Source: Branchinecta lynchi (lineage: Eukaryota > Arthropoda > Branchiopoda > Anostraca > Branchinectidae). From it: 64,000 nt of DNA. Both the position numbers and the translations under genes were made by a program. The DNA lies in assembly GCA_023053575.1 (NCBI GenBank), contig JAKZAP010000020.1, positions 17,231,998 through 17,295,997 on the forward strand, given 5' to 3'. Each line of letters starts with the position of its first letter. Position 1 is the stretch's first letter. Under the pieces are notes generated by a model. It saw only the letters and a program-made list of their open reading frames with translations, had not been told where the DNA came from and ran no database searches. Positions 44,764-55,438 of this stretch are shown here, piece by piece.

Positions 44764-45126
44764 TGATAAGATAAGATAAGATAATCTGTATTTGAAAGCC
44801 GTATGGCCATATACAGTAACAATCAACATACATAAATACAACCAGCATTCAATCACCACTACTATAATTTCTACGGCGCACTTGCTCTATCTCTTTCCTC
44901 AATCTTACTAAACTCTAAAGCCCTTCCAACAAAATTCCCTACTGCGATAATATACCTCGGCGACGTTGATTTCAAACTCCCAGGGAGAAAGCCATCATTC
45001 CCCTTTTCAAAGATACTTCCCCTCAAACGTGAGAGGCTACGACACCGCAGGAGAATGTGGCCAAGCCCATACTCACCTTCCCCACAAACCGGGCAAGACC
45101 TATGCATTTCCGGATTTCTCTTTCTG
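44764..45126 (-). pseudogene. Non-LTR retrotransposon C-terminal fragment with (TTATC)n tail
   Basis: The minus frame reads RSCPVCGEGEYGLGHILLRC, then RSLSRLRGSIF and a tail ending ERDRASAP. The C-x2-C...H...C knuckle followed by LSRLR is typical for the ends of jockey/I-type ORF2 proteins. The 3' tail is gataagataagataagata on the plus strand at 44765-44783. It sits inside a gatgatgat-rich stretch of arm A'. Confidence 0.8.
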
Positions 45127-45309
45127 ATGGTGGTAATGATGGTGATGATGATGGTGGTAACATATTTTGAATTTTTTCGTTCCAGGTGTGACCAGGAAGA
45201 AACGTAAGAGTGGGCTATAACCAAACTAAAGAACCAAATTACGTACAGATGTGGCCAAATGTGGCACGGGCATAAAACCCCGGGGTCCCAGAGAAAATAA
45301 TCCGCCCTA

Positions 45310-45530
45310 TCCTGGCATACTATGGCCAGACACTGTTGAGATGTGAAACGGAGCAGTCAGCGCAGTTCTTCATAGAAGAAGGCGTTCGTCAAGGTTTCAT
45401 CCTCTCGCCAGCTCTTTTCAAGTTCATCACAGACTCGTTGGAGAAACATAGGGGTGTGGAAATCATCCCAAACATTTCCATCGTTTTTCCCTCGACTATA
45501 CCAAGGATATTCAAACCTCCTCGCTGATTA
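45310..45530 (+). pseudogene. RT fragment (GVRQG motif)
   Basis: The frame reads FIEEGVRQGFILSPALFKFI and TDSLEKHRGVEII, the RT motif normally written GVRQGCxLSPxLFN. It is short and without a catalytic ADD box downstream in frame. Confidence 0.65.
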
Positions 45531-45539
45531 AGTCGAAAG

Positions 45540-46389
45540 CAGGGTCGAAAGCGTAAAGAACATACTAGATATTGCCTCAGACTACGAGGGCCTTCCCCTG
45601 TCAACATTTCTATATGGCCCCAAGCTGCGTCGCTGAAACCCGCAGAAGCACGTGAGCTCATTGCGTAAGCTTGCGATCCTACTGAAAATGAAACCCGAGG
45701 ATCACAGGTAATGCGGAAGTGCGGACACTGGCAGATCACACCGACTGCTTCTGTCGACCCCAATCAGAGCCAGAAGACTAAGATTGTTCTTGCACGTACT
45801 CCGACGACCTGATGTTGCTCTGTCCAAATCATGGCACGAGTCCCCCCCCCCACCTCCCAGGGTGGAAGAAGTGAAGGGGGGGGGGAGACACGAAAGCCAT
45901 TGCTTCTGACGGTCAACGCGGACCTCGATCCGATTGTAGTCTTTAGGAAAGGTCAGAGACTATGGGAGACCCAATGGCTCGCCTTGATGACTAAGCCAGT
46001 CGTGAATGAATGCGATGGGTGGTAGGAGACATGGCTTCATTTGGTGGCTGCCAATAAGAGCAATCTAGTTCGGTTGTGAAAGAAAACTCGGTTGCAAGCG
46101 GGGTCAATAGTGAGAACAACGTCCGGCCAAGATTTGTCGTTCGAGCCCTAACTTCTTGTCTTCTAAGGCTGACATTGTTTCGCGAGTCAGTGGCTTCATC
46201 GTTCAAAAGCTTTCCCAAAAAGGGCAAGCATAGCATTACGTTGGCGACAAGAACCTAACAGATTTTGTACTAGAAAATAGAACCCCATCACTTTGGCCAA
46301 CAGGGAAGATAGGCTGTAGGCTAAATTTTGTTCGTAGCTGAAGTAATCATCAGTATTAAATTGTATTCTTGCTATCTTTTAATGTAGGC
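45540..46389. other. No gene recognised
   Basis: The sequence shows short open frames without domains and a C/G tract near 45840-45885. Part of it (45540-45830) may be degraded retroelement sequence continuing from the RT fragment. Confidence 0.4.
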
Positions 46390-46789
46390 CATATTTTTAA
46401 ACAGATATATTTAGTTCCCGATTTTGGTTAATAATCCTTAGCAACAATAATTTGGTAAGTTCCAGTATTAAAAACACTGGCAAGAGGCTTGTCTTTCTAA
46501 TGGAATGCTACTAAAAAAAAAGTAGGCTAGTGTGGTTGACACTTTGCCGACAAAAATTACCGTCAACACAAAAAAAAAACTATTTCCGTGTTTGCTTGTT
46601 TTCTAAGGCATTTCTTAGAAATGCTAATAAGTTTAGAAAAATATGAAATATTTGATTCGATAGCAAACAAGTAAAAGATTCAGGATATATGTAGCTTGTT
46701 GAGTTTGCTTTTTTGCTTGTTTCGTTGTGCATGCAGAAATGTTTTCATTGAGCTGGTCTTTATGGGCCTAAATTGCCCTTGGTTACCTA

Positions 46790-48705
46790 CACAATTCAAG
46801 GATATCTGGAAGCCAAGAAGACAGAAAGAAATTTGTCAGACTGAGAAACAAGGTCCGTAAAGAAACGAGAAACCAACAGACTTTAAGGGAGCAACGTGTC
46901 AAGGAGCAGTCCAAAACAAATCCTAAGGCCTTCTGGAAATTTGTAAACTCCAAGCGTAAGCTTAACCACGGAGTGTCGGAACTTCGAGACCCAGACTCAG
47001 GCAAAACAACAAGTAATGCGGAGGAAAAAGCCAACCTTCTAAACCGACAATTTGAATCAGCTTTCACAAGGGAACCTGAAAGAACTGAGGAGTTTTCGTC
47101 TGACAATGAAAAAGCACCAATTCCAGACCTTGATTTTTCGGTGACGTTTATATCAAACTAAAAAATTTAGACCCTCATAAATCTCCAGGACCCGACAACA
47201 TTCATTCTAGGGTCTCGCGTGAACTGGCATCTGAAATCCAACTGCCGCTTTACGAGATCTTCAAAAAATCATACGCAAGCGGAAAGCTACCTTCACTTTG
47301 GAAAAAAGCCATCGTTTCTCCCATATTCAAAAACGGTTCCAGGCAAATCCCATCAAACTATAGACCAGTAAGTTTGACAAGCATCCCTTGCAAAATTTTT
47401 GAGTCCCTCCTTGCGGATCACCTCAGCCAACATCTGACTGACATTTCCAAAAGCCAGTTTGGATTCATGCGTAGGAGATCTGCAGAAGCTCAGCTTCTAC
47501 TGGCCACTGAAGCCTGGAGAGCAATGATCGACGCGGGGATACAGGTGGATGTTCTCTATATTGACTTACGAAAAGCCTTTGATAAAGTACCGCACAAAAG
47601 GCTCCTTTTTCAACTGAAACGCTTGGGTGTGATCGGACAAAATTTAGCTTGGATAGAGGATTTCTTAACCTCCAGAACACAGCGAGTACGAGTGGATGGC
47701 CAGCTTAGCACCACGGAGGTGAATGTTCTTAGCGGCGTACCACAAGGAAGTGTTCTCGGTCCCCTTCTCTTCAACATTTATATAAATGACTTAACCGAAG
47801 ATATCAGCTCTCCAATTATGCTAAACGCTGATGACACTAAGCTATACAGAGGTATAAAGGGATTGCACGATGCCGAGTCTCTTCAAAAAGACCTTGACAA
47901 GATCTGCCAGTGGATGACTCAATGGGCCATGGAGGTCAATACCGATAAATGTCATCACCTTCGTCTTGGCCCTACTACCCTTGACCATCGTTACACCTTG
48001 GACGGAAGGACGATTTCGATAACCACCTCTGAGCGTGACCTCGGGGTAGTTATGGACACAGATCTAAAATTTTCAACACACTACGAAACTATCATCAAGA
48101 AAACTACCAGAATTGTAAATCTTATGAGAAGGACATTTACATTCAAGGACAATTCCCTGTTTCCTACTTTATTTAAGGCTCTAGCTCGTCCACTACTTGA
48201 ATATGGCCACGTAACAACGAGGCCTTTCTATAACAAGGACATCGTCGCCATTGAGCAAGTTCAGAGACGAGCAACAAAAACAGTGCCAGCCATTCGCCAT
48301 CTGCCTTATGAACATCGACTTAAAAAATTACGATTACCCAGTTTATCTTATAGATTCCTCCGAGGTGATTTGATTGAAACTTTTAAGATTTGTCATAGTT
48401 ACTATGATAACATAAGGCCTGATGATGTCCTCACTTTCAATCATAACGGTCTCAGAGGACACAGCTTGAAAATTCGTGGTGAGAAATTCCGAAAAGACAT
48501 TGGAAAATGGAGCTTCAAAAACCGGATAGTGGAATACTGGAATAATCTCCCCGAAAATGTCGTAAATGCCGAAAATATCAATCAGTTTAAAGCAGGCGTG
48601 GATCGACACCTGGCTGAAATTGAATTTAGTGTACACAGTGTCCCGAGAAATTAACAGAGGCGAAAGCCTTTTTTACTGCAGTTATATTATTATTATTATT
48701 ATTAC
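46790..48705 (+). pseudogene. Non-LTR retrotransposon RT, CR1/jockey-like family A (5' truncated, frameshifted)
   Basis: The pre-RT part encodes NPKAFWKFVNSKRKLNHGVS and LLNRQFESAFT. A frameshift near 47135-47145 moves to the frame LDPHKSPGPDNIHSRV, LWKKAIVSPIFKNGSR, NYRPVSLTSIPCKIFESLL. The frame from 47374 to 48654 is then open: YIDLRKAFDKVPHKRLLFQL, GVPQGSVLGPLLFNIYINDL, RATKTVPAIRHLPYEHRLKK and the full C-terminus. The catalytic box reads LNADDTK, with Asn for Tyr. The 3' tail is (ATT)n at about 48684-48704. The endonuclease domain is missing. Confidence 0.88.
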
Positions 48706-48949
48706 ACAGGTGCTGGGTTATCCGACTGTTCGTGCTCGGCTCAAAAAATAGGTCTGGAGAGACTATTAATCTTGTATTTTCCAAAAAACGTTATTATAGG
48801 TTCAGCTATTCAGCCTATAGGCTGAATAGCCTACATGACCTATACGTATCCTAAGGGAAAAACTTATGTCATAATAGGATTCGACGTAAAAAACTGGCCC
48901 TAAAGTGACCGCCAGACTAATATGTTTAGTTCGAAATATCCACGGTTGC

Positions 48950-49330
48950 CAACTGACGAAAACGGATACTCTACTTTACAAAATTCCAGAAATTCTTAAA
49001 ACTAAATATTTTTGAAGTTTTAATAGCTCAAACGATTGGTAAGGAGCTAACCTTTCTAATGAAATAATACAAATATGTAGTTTGCTGGAAGTTTTTCCGA
49101 GGAAAGTGACAATTTAGTTAGAAAAGTTGAAGAAGTTCGCTTTTTCTTGGTTTCTAAGACATTTCTAAGAAAAATACGTAAGTTTAAAAAAATACAAAAA
49201 CACACCATTCGATAGTCCGTAAAAAGATGATACAGAATATTTTGTTTGATTTACTTTATGCGGTCCTGCTAGGAAAATTGTATTTCTATAGGCCTAATCT
49301 GCCTTTATAGGCTAAAAAGTCGATGACCTA
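48950..49330 (+). repeat. Direct repeat flanking the family A RT (partner 46390-46780)
   Basis: Both segments share, in order, ctttctaatg, ggtttctaag or gttttctaag, catttct(t)a(a)ga, a tagtttag-type stretch, attcgatag, and a closing ataggcctaa(a/t)(t/c)tgcc phrase. Similarity is diverged. They may be a pre-existing duplication into which the retroelement fell. Confidence 0.45.
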
Positions 49331-49511
49331 CATCAGTGCGGAGTGGTGCGGTACGATTTTCGTTCTCAGCACAAACATTTGGTCTAAAAAACTTCTTCAA
49401 ACCTTCTGCAGCTCGTGAACTACCCCCCCCCCCTCCCTGTTTTTGAACGATATCGTGGTCTGGATGCCACACTATATGTGTAACCACCTTACTGTGATGT
49501 TATTTAATTAT

Positions 49512-49924
49512 AGGCGTATTCTTGCCGTTCCCCGAGGGCTCCTCGGGGAGTCGAAGTGGACGGCGAGAATAGAGGGAGTCACTTCACGCGGACTCCGCCT
49601 ACAGAAACAGCGAGAACATGGAGAATGCTTCCAAAATGCTTTTTGTTCGAAAGAAAAATACGCAGTTGCCGAAATTAGTCTAGATCCACTTTATTTTTAA
49701 TTTTGTTATTCTGATTGTTTTTAGTTATTTTAAATTGCACCAACACCAGCAAAAATTGATTCCCCTCCGAATCTGAAAGGGAGTCCTTTTTGATGATGGT
49801 GATGATAATCTGAGCGTTCCCTGTTCGTGGGGACTCACGAGAATACGTGGAGTTAGTCCCCGGGAAAAACAAAAACGCGGGGACTCCTCAAGTGGAGTCC
49901 TCTGGGAGCGGCGAGAATACGCCT
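49512..49924. mobile_element. MITE, TIR AGGCGTATTCTTGCC, 3-bp TSD (TAT)
   Basis: Inverted termini AGGCGTATTCTTGCCGTTCC and gcggcgagaatacgcct. TAT occurs on both sides (49509-49511 and 49925-49927). Its 413-bp interior is an inverted relative of the copy at 11835-12212 (shared aaaattgattcccctccga). It lies 180 bp beyond BTB exon 2 in the downstream intron. Confidence 0.82.
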
Positions 49925-50103
49925 TATGACGTACCTGACAAACACGGCAAGTTCAGCAATCAAATGCTGTGAAAGTTCAGTATCAGTATAGACTGTTAAC
50001 GGCACAGATATCTGAGAAATAACAGCGACGTAATTGTATAGTTTTCAAACCTACCGTGATAGCTACCTCTTGGCTCTTTCGCACCCGTCCCGCAACCACT
50101 TAC

Positions 50104-50364
50104 CGTAGAAACACTGCGACTTTTCCTCAGGTAATCGTCATCACTAAGAACTTCCTCCTCAGTAATTCCGCCCGGAAGGATTTCCGGAACATCCGGGGCA
50201 CTCCGGATACAAAGTCTACGAAGAGCCTTGCAAAAACTTGGAACTTCTCGCTCAAAGAGCCTAACTTCTCCCCTATATACATAAGACAAGACATTGACGA
50301 GGTCTTTGTAGGATCCAGGCAAGAATAGAACAGGGTCCTTATCCTTCATGGCGGATAGAATGCC
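50104..50364 (-). CDS. BTB/POZ protein, coding exon 2 (C-terminal half of BTB domain)
   Basis: This exon encodes 87 residues. It opens after a pyrimidine-rich acceptor (ttttctttcag) with GILSAMKDKDPVLFLPG. It continues with the second-half BTB signature LVNVLSYVYRGEV, then VPSFCKALRRLCIRS, and ends in an acidic tail containing LSDDD. The donor is the strong GTAAGT at 50103-50098, which leaves phase 0 and so fits both exon 1 and the 6-kb exon. Two alternative downstream donors (after 50067 and 50055) leave phase 1 and would not join the 6-kb exon in frame. Spliced to exon 1 it completes a BTB domain of about 110 residues. The intron to exon 1 is 9.5 kb and the intron to exon 3 is 27.3 kb; both are filled with mobile elements. 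Confidence 0.85.
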
Positions 50365-50405
50365 CTGAAAGAAAACGTCAGCAATTATGACGGAGGACTG
50401 GTTAA

Positions 50406-50842
50406 AGGACATCTGAACAATGAAACGATACTTGAACACACCATGGAGAATGCATTTACAGACATAGACACGGAGAGCATTTTTCTCCTGAGCGTCACGT
50501 TTTCAAAATAGGGATGTTCCTTTCTGGAGGTTTGCACATGCAGACTCCAAGACAAAAAGCGCGATTTATTCATATCTTGTACAGCGCTGGCCGGATCGTA
50601 TTGGAATTTCTTCTAGATGTATGTTTGGGCTTAACTGGTTAAAAAATATCCCAGAAGAAGGGTTGATTGGAGACATTTGTTAATTTCTAAAATTGTTCAG
50701 TACTGAAACAAGGACAGATGCAAAATGGAGCAAAAATCATAGCTTGGAAACGCTATTTCGTATTTGGATCGGGTTTTCTACAGGCAATGTTAAGAGAAGT
50801 CATACAGATAGGGATGATACTCGGTACTCTTCATTCAAAAGA
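50406..50842. mobile_element. piggyBac-like MITE, second copy
   Basis: It begins after TTAA (50402-50405) with AGGACATCTGAACAATGAAA and stays collinear with 29213-29650 to about 50842, where the right terminus is degraded (ttcaaaagacct). It lies just upstream of BTB exon 2, in the first intron. Confidence 0.72.
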
Positions 50843-51547
50843 CCTAATCCAGACATTCTGTTTACCTTCTCAGACATGCTGTTTACCTTCTCTTACTGAT
50901 CGCAAGCCACCAATTTATTTAGATTTGGACTCGATTGCCGGTTTGCTGTTTTGGCTCGAGAAAAAACCAACGCAGAACATCTTCTTTTCCAGATGACGAA
51001 ACTTTCCACGTTTGATTAGCAAAGAATTATAAGACTTAATTGATTACTTTTTGTATGTCTTCAGGAGAACCACACTGGTCTTGTTTTTTAATTTTATTTG
51101 TATTTGTAATGAACAGTTAGAGCTTTAGATGGAAATTATTATTTTGATCCTTGGCCTTCGTGCCATCACGGCTGTCCGGGACAATCAGCTGAGATTTAGT
51201 ACAGACGGAGTTATTTCAACCCTAGGAAATCTGTTTTTTTTTTTAATTTGCTCATTGTTGGACATTTTTGTTTGTGGTTTTGAACATTCATAGTGGCAGT
51301 GGGGATGGTTATCATTGTGTGTGTGGTAGAAAGACCATTTTTTTGTGGTCCGCTTTAAGCTGTAAACTTGACAGGACAAAATGGCGGTGCTGACCTCCGA
51401 TTCTCTACCTTCAGCCAGGAAGTGCAATAGGCGGTTTGGGGCAAGCCATCCTGGTGCTTTGCACACCCTTCCTGTCACCTTCCCCAGGGTCGAAGAACCT
51501 TTTTGAAGCCTGGTGGACTTTGGCTTGTCTAGTCTAATAGTTATAAT
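50843..51547. other. No gene recognised
   Basis: Intronic stretch relative to the BTB gene. A minus frame at 51185-51700 lacks domain features and overlaps the next foldback repeat. Confidence 0.45.
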
Positions 51548-52256
51548 CACACCTTGTATACAATAGTTACGTTTTTGATCCGAATTCTCGCTTCTGGTAC
51601 AAATTACCGTTTTTGCTCCTCTGACGTCTCCATTCTCGCTTTTCACAAAAACACTAATTTTGCAGCTCGTCTGCAACCCGGTATCCGTGTTTATGCACAT
51701 TGAACACGCGCACTCTAGTTGTGTTTTTGATCCGAATTCTCCTCGCTATTCTCCTTCGAATTCTCGTATTTCGCGTTTTTGGACTATTCAGACGAAGTGA
51801 ATTTTCCTTTTCTTGCGTTTCTGTCAGAATCGAGAACGGGGAAAGCCTCGCGATTCTGAAGAATCGAGAAGTTGCTCCGATGTTTAATTCTCGATTCTCC
51901 TCACTGCGTTCTCCTCCCTGATTGGTTAACACGGCGCGGGTGTTCATTATGCATAAACACGTATACCGGGTTGTGGACGAGCGGCGGAGAAGTCAGAGGA
52001 GCAAAAACGGTAATTTGTACGAGAATCGTAATTCAGAAGCGACAATTTCGAACTGAGAATTCGGATAGAAACGCAACTTCTATTGACCAATCAGGGAGGA
52101 GAACGGAGAGAGGAGAATCGAGATTTCTCCATCAGAGCAACTCGATTCTGCAGAATCGCGAGGTTTTCCCCGTTTTCGATTCTGGCAAAAAAGGAAGAAA
52201 AGGAGAATTCACTTCATCTGAATGGTCCAAAAAATTGGGAGGAGAATTCGGATCAA
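51548..52256. repeat. Rearranged foldback element (aattctc-rich arms)
   Basis: Arm 51725-51930 (ttgatccgaattctcctc, cgcgattctgaagaatcgag, ctcctccctgattggtt) is inverted at 52078-52256 (aaccaatcagggaggagaac-like, ctcgattctgcagaatcgcg, gaattcggatcaaaa). A second pair, 51560-51630 and 51990-52070 (caaattaccgtttttgctcc), lies outside and between them. The open frames here follow from the repeats. Confidence 0.75.
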
Positions 52257-52888
52257 AACCGCAGCTAATGATCCAACTATTTTCTATCAATCAATGATAT
52301 GTTTATGTAATTGTGACCCCAGGCGCTACAAGAATACTAGGTCTGGCACGCTAGCACGATCAGGACGCTGACACGCCGTAGAAATCAAACCTTATGGGAG
52401 ATTATACTAGACACAAACTATTGTCTGAGGGATTTTTATTTGTCTAATGGCTTAGAACACTATCTAATAACCTAAAAATAAAATTAAAAAAAAATCACAA
52501 AAACAGCAGTTAGTCTGTCAATGAGTCGGCTAGCTGCTGTACGCGATTTCCTAGAAGACGATAATCCCCATCTTCCCCAGATACGCACAGGATTATCAGT
52601 TTCATTATCAATTCCATGCCAATCACATAAGCGCAATGGGATGAAAGGGGGGAAGGGGTCAGTGGGGTCACCTGGACCATTTGGCAAGCATGGGCCAACC
52701 AGTGGAGGTGTCGGGGTAGGGACGAAGTCAGTACAGCTTAGGGTTTAGGCCATATTTACAGCTGGCAAATTCGACTTCAACGGCGCTGGAGAGAGTCTTG
52801 GGCCTTTGAAGAGAAAATAACGCAGCCATTTCGCAACTTGCAAGATGCAGCAGACGCGCTTTTACCACTGGACACAAAATTTAACTAG
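52257..52888. other. No gene recognised
   Basis: Short overlapping frames on both strands near 52484-52748 show no domain. Confidence 0.4.
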
Positions 52889-53174
52889 GAGCGTGTTCCA
52901 CCCTTCTAACAATAGTTACTATTTCCATTCAATCCTCAGGAATAGTTACTACGCTGACCGTTCCAGCCTTGTCGGAATAGTAACTAATAGTTACTATTTG
53001 CTTACCATGCTCGGGAGCGTAGTAACTACGCATCTCTGTAACGTGATTGGTCGGATTCGCCCGTGGCGTGAGATCCTGCTGGAAAATAGAATAATCGTTC
53101 CAGCCTTGACGGCGAAAAGCCAGAATTCGTGACGTCATGCGTAGTAACTACGGTAAGTAGGATGGAACACGCTC
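52889..53174. mobile_element. MITE, TIR GAGCGTGTTCCAC, 3-bp TSD (TAG)
   Basis: Left GAGCGTGTTCCACCCTTCTA and right ggatggaacacgctc are inverted termini. TAG flanks it at 52886-52888 and 53175-53177. The 286-bp interior contains ggaatagttactacgctgac and tcgttccagccttgacggcg. It is the reference copy for 43570-44081 and the half copy at 59740-59826. Confidence 0.88.
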
Positions 53175-53177
53175 TAG

Positions 53178-53810
53178 ATGTTATTGTTCCTTCAATACAA
53201 GCAAACTTAAAGATTGATTCCGTACATTAGAACGTTACAACTTAATATTTCAGAAACGTCAACGAATTCCACTTCTTCGCTCAAGCTCAGGATTTTCAAC
53301 TAGGATGTATCTAAACTAACGAGTTACCGGGAAATAACTTTTCTCGAACAAGTTTGTAATGCATATCTTCCTACGTCCCGCAGGTTTAAATATTACGATA
53401 ACGAGTTCTGTGGAGGTTGATACAAAATCAGATCAGCATCCAGAGAGGATGATACGAAGTCACATCAACCTCTGCTGAAGTTTATCAAGCACTTTTCCTC
53501 AAATACTGAAAAGTAGAGCCTAGCCTCCAAAATAAAAATAAAAGACATCATTTTCAGAAGAAAAGAACAAAAAAACACCAACAAATAATACAGAAAAATG
53601 CTGTAAAATATTACCCGCAAAAATGTTCAAAAACTAAAATAGTGAAAGAAAATCTTGCTCCTAGCCAGACAACCGGGGTCATACCTTGTTACAATCATAC
53701 GTCCATTGAAAATACAACTTGTCACATTTTTGCTTTCCTGTTCTTTTGCTTTCCAAAATGTATCTACTGAGCAACTATCACTGTCTTTTTTATGGCATTT
53801 GCAGCTTCGC
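53178..53810. other. No gene recognised
   Basis: AT-rich; a short inverted pair near 53400-53475 (gaggttgatacaaaatcaga and cgaagtcacatcaacctctg) is the only structure seen. Confidence 0.4.
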
Positions 53811-54470
53811 TTAAGTGCCATATACCGATCACTTTTCGGTCGTTCGGTCTGTCGGTCCACTGTTCTCAAGTTAGAGATGTGCTAGGACGATGAAACTTGG
53901 CAAGCATATCAGGCCCGACCGAACTAACTTGGAAATAGTCACTTCCCCGATCCGACCACTGCACGTGGGGTGGGGTGGGGTGGGGAGGGTGGAGGGATGG
54001 GGAATCCGGGATCTTGAGGTATGTATAGCTTTGGAACGGGTCATCGGTCTTAATGAAATTTGATATTTGGAACGACCTCATGTCTCAACTGTCCCATTTC
54101 AAGTCCTGACCGTTTCTGCTGACTGTGTGTGTGTGTGGGGGGGGGGGGGGGGAGGGTCCAGAATTCCGGTGATCGCAAGTTAAGGTACTTCAAGATGCGC
54201 TCGGAAGATGAAACTTGGCTGGAACATTAGTGACTCGACAGTTAAAGTGCTCATCTTTACCGAAAACTGAAAAAAATACTTTCGACCAAACGATAAATAT
54301 TCATGATCTCCAAGGGCCCATGACCATTTTTGCCTTGAGGGTTTTGCTTTCAACAAAACTTTTCTGCAAAATATACATTTTCATGATCCCGATGAGCCCA
54401 TCATCATTTTAGCCTGAGGGGTTTTGCTTACAGACGAAGTTCTAGCGCCCTTAAAGTGAGCATCATCACA
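53811..54470 (-). repeat. TATGGCACTTG-type repeat, partial copy
   Basis: It opens with cttaagtgccatataccgat, carries gatgaaacttggcaagcata and gatccgaccactg, G tracts near 53968 and 54138, and then phrases such as cccatgaccatttttgcctt also present inverted near 30255-30290. The terminal hairpin is incomplete. Confidence 0.65.
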
Positions 54471-54484
54471 GCCTATAGCAAAAA

Positions 54485-55092
54485 TAAAATATTTATTCAA
54501 ATAATGTTTACAACGGATACGTCAGCTATATATTCTTCATCAGCGATATTTCGGCCCTTCTTGGCAAGGGACCTCGTCAGGCTGTCAATCCTTTGGTTCA
54601 ACTTCGGGGAAGGAAACAAACCTGTAATAAATAACTGAAGCTTCTACCGACTATAAATATCTTATTAAAGTAAATTATCTTCAAATACCACTATAATAAA
54701 AAATTAGTCCTGAGATTTAATTTTTGACACCGACGCTGTTTTCGCTGCACGATTGGGGCGATAAGGGCCTGAGGCTTAAATTTTCTTCCCTTAATGACCC
54801 CGTTCCACGTTTCCGGTAGGGAGTACTCGCCTATATCTCGGTTAATGCCTGCTCGGTTTTTCTTTATCTCAACGGCTTCTCGAATGGTTTGATGGAGTCC
54901 GGTGCTCGTTGCAAGAATTTGGGCTTTTTCAAATATACTGAATGAGATGGGTTTTCGAAAATATGTTCTGCAAGTGCAGATTTGAAAGTATAGTTATGAC
55001 GGTGTCCGTTGGAGAGGGCGTGGTCAATTTCTTGCTCATGCTCTGCAAGTCGTTTTCCGAACGTTCTCTCTGTCCTTCCTACGTAACGCTTT
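54485..55092 (-). pseudogene. Penelope-like element: GIY-YIG endonuclease C-terminus and 3' region
   Basis: The minus frame reads DCEKRYVGRTERTFGKRLAE, the GIY-YIG-type motif of Penelope-like retroelements, then HNYTFKSALAEHIFENPSH. After a shift it reads IREAVEIKKNRAGINRD and PETWNGVIKGRKFKP, the usual C-terminal motif. The 3' region (54485-54640) carries gatgaagaatatatagct-type sequence on the minus strand and ends near an aataaat tail. The reverse transcriptase portion is absent. Confidence 0.85.
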
Positions 55093-55102
55093 TCGCAATC
55101 AA

Positions 55103-55438
55103 GAGAAATTGACAAGAAATTGAGCAAGAAATTGACCACGCCCTCTCCAACGGACACCGTCATAACTATACTTTCAAATCTGCACTTGCAGAACATATTT
55201 CCGAAAACCCATCCCTTATTAACAACAAAACCGAAGTCGATCAAAATGCAGAAAAAAAATATGTCGCTCCAATTGTGCAGCAAAAACAGCAGCCGTGTTA
55301 AAAATTAAATCTCAACACTAGTTTTTCCGTGCAGTGATTATTCAAAGTAACAGACACAGGCGAGTACTCATAATAGAAACGTAGAACGAGGTCATTAATA
55401 CAATAATATTTAAAGTTTCAGCCCCTTATTAATAAAAC
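55103..55438 (+). pseudogene. Penelope-like fragment, inverted against the previous one
   Basis: The plus frame reads QEIDHALSNGHRHNYTFKSA, then LAEHISENPS, the same segment as in the minus-strand copy, so the two form a head-to-head inverted repeat. It then jumps to KTEVDQNAEKKYVAPIVQQ and a 3' untranslated part with gcgagtactcata. Confidence 0.75.

Larger units (their letters stand above)
44160..45290. repeat. Arm A' of the dispersed inverted repeat, broken by insertions
   Basis: Blocks 44160-44196, 44600-44763 and 45127-45290 are collinear with the reverse complement of 41375-41730. They are separated by a 214-bp repeat copy with unassigned sequence (44197-44599) and a minus-strand retroelement end (44764-45126). 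Confidence 0.75.
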
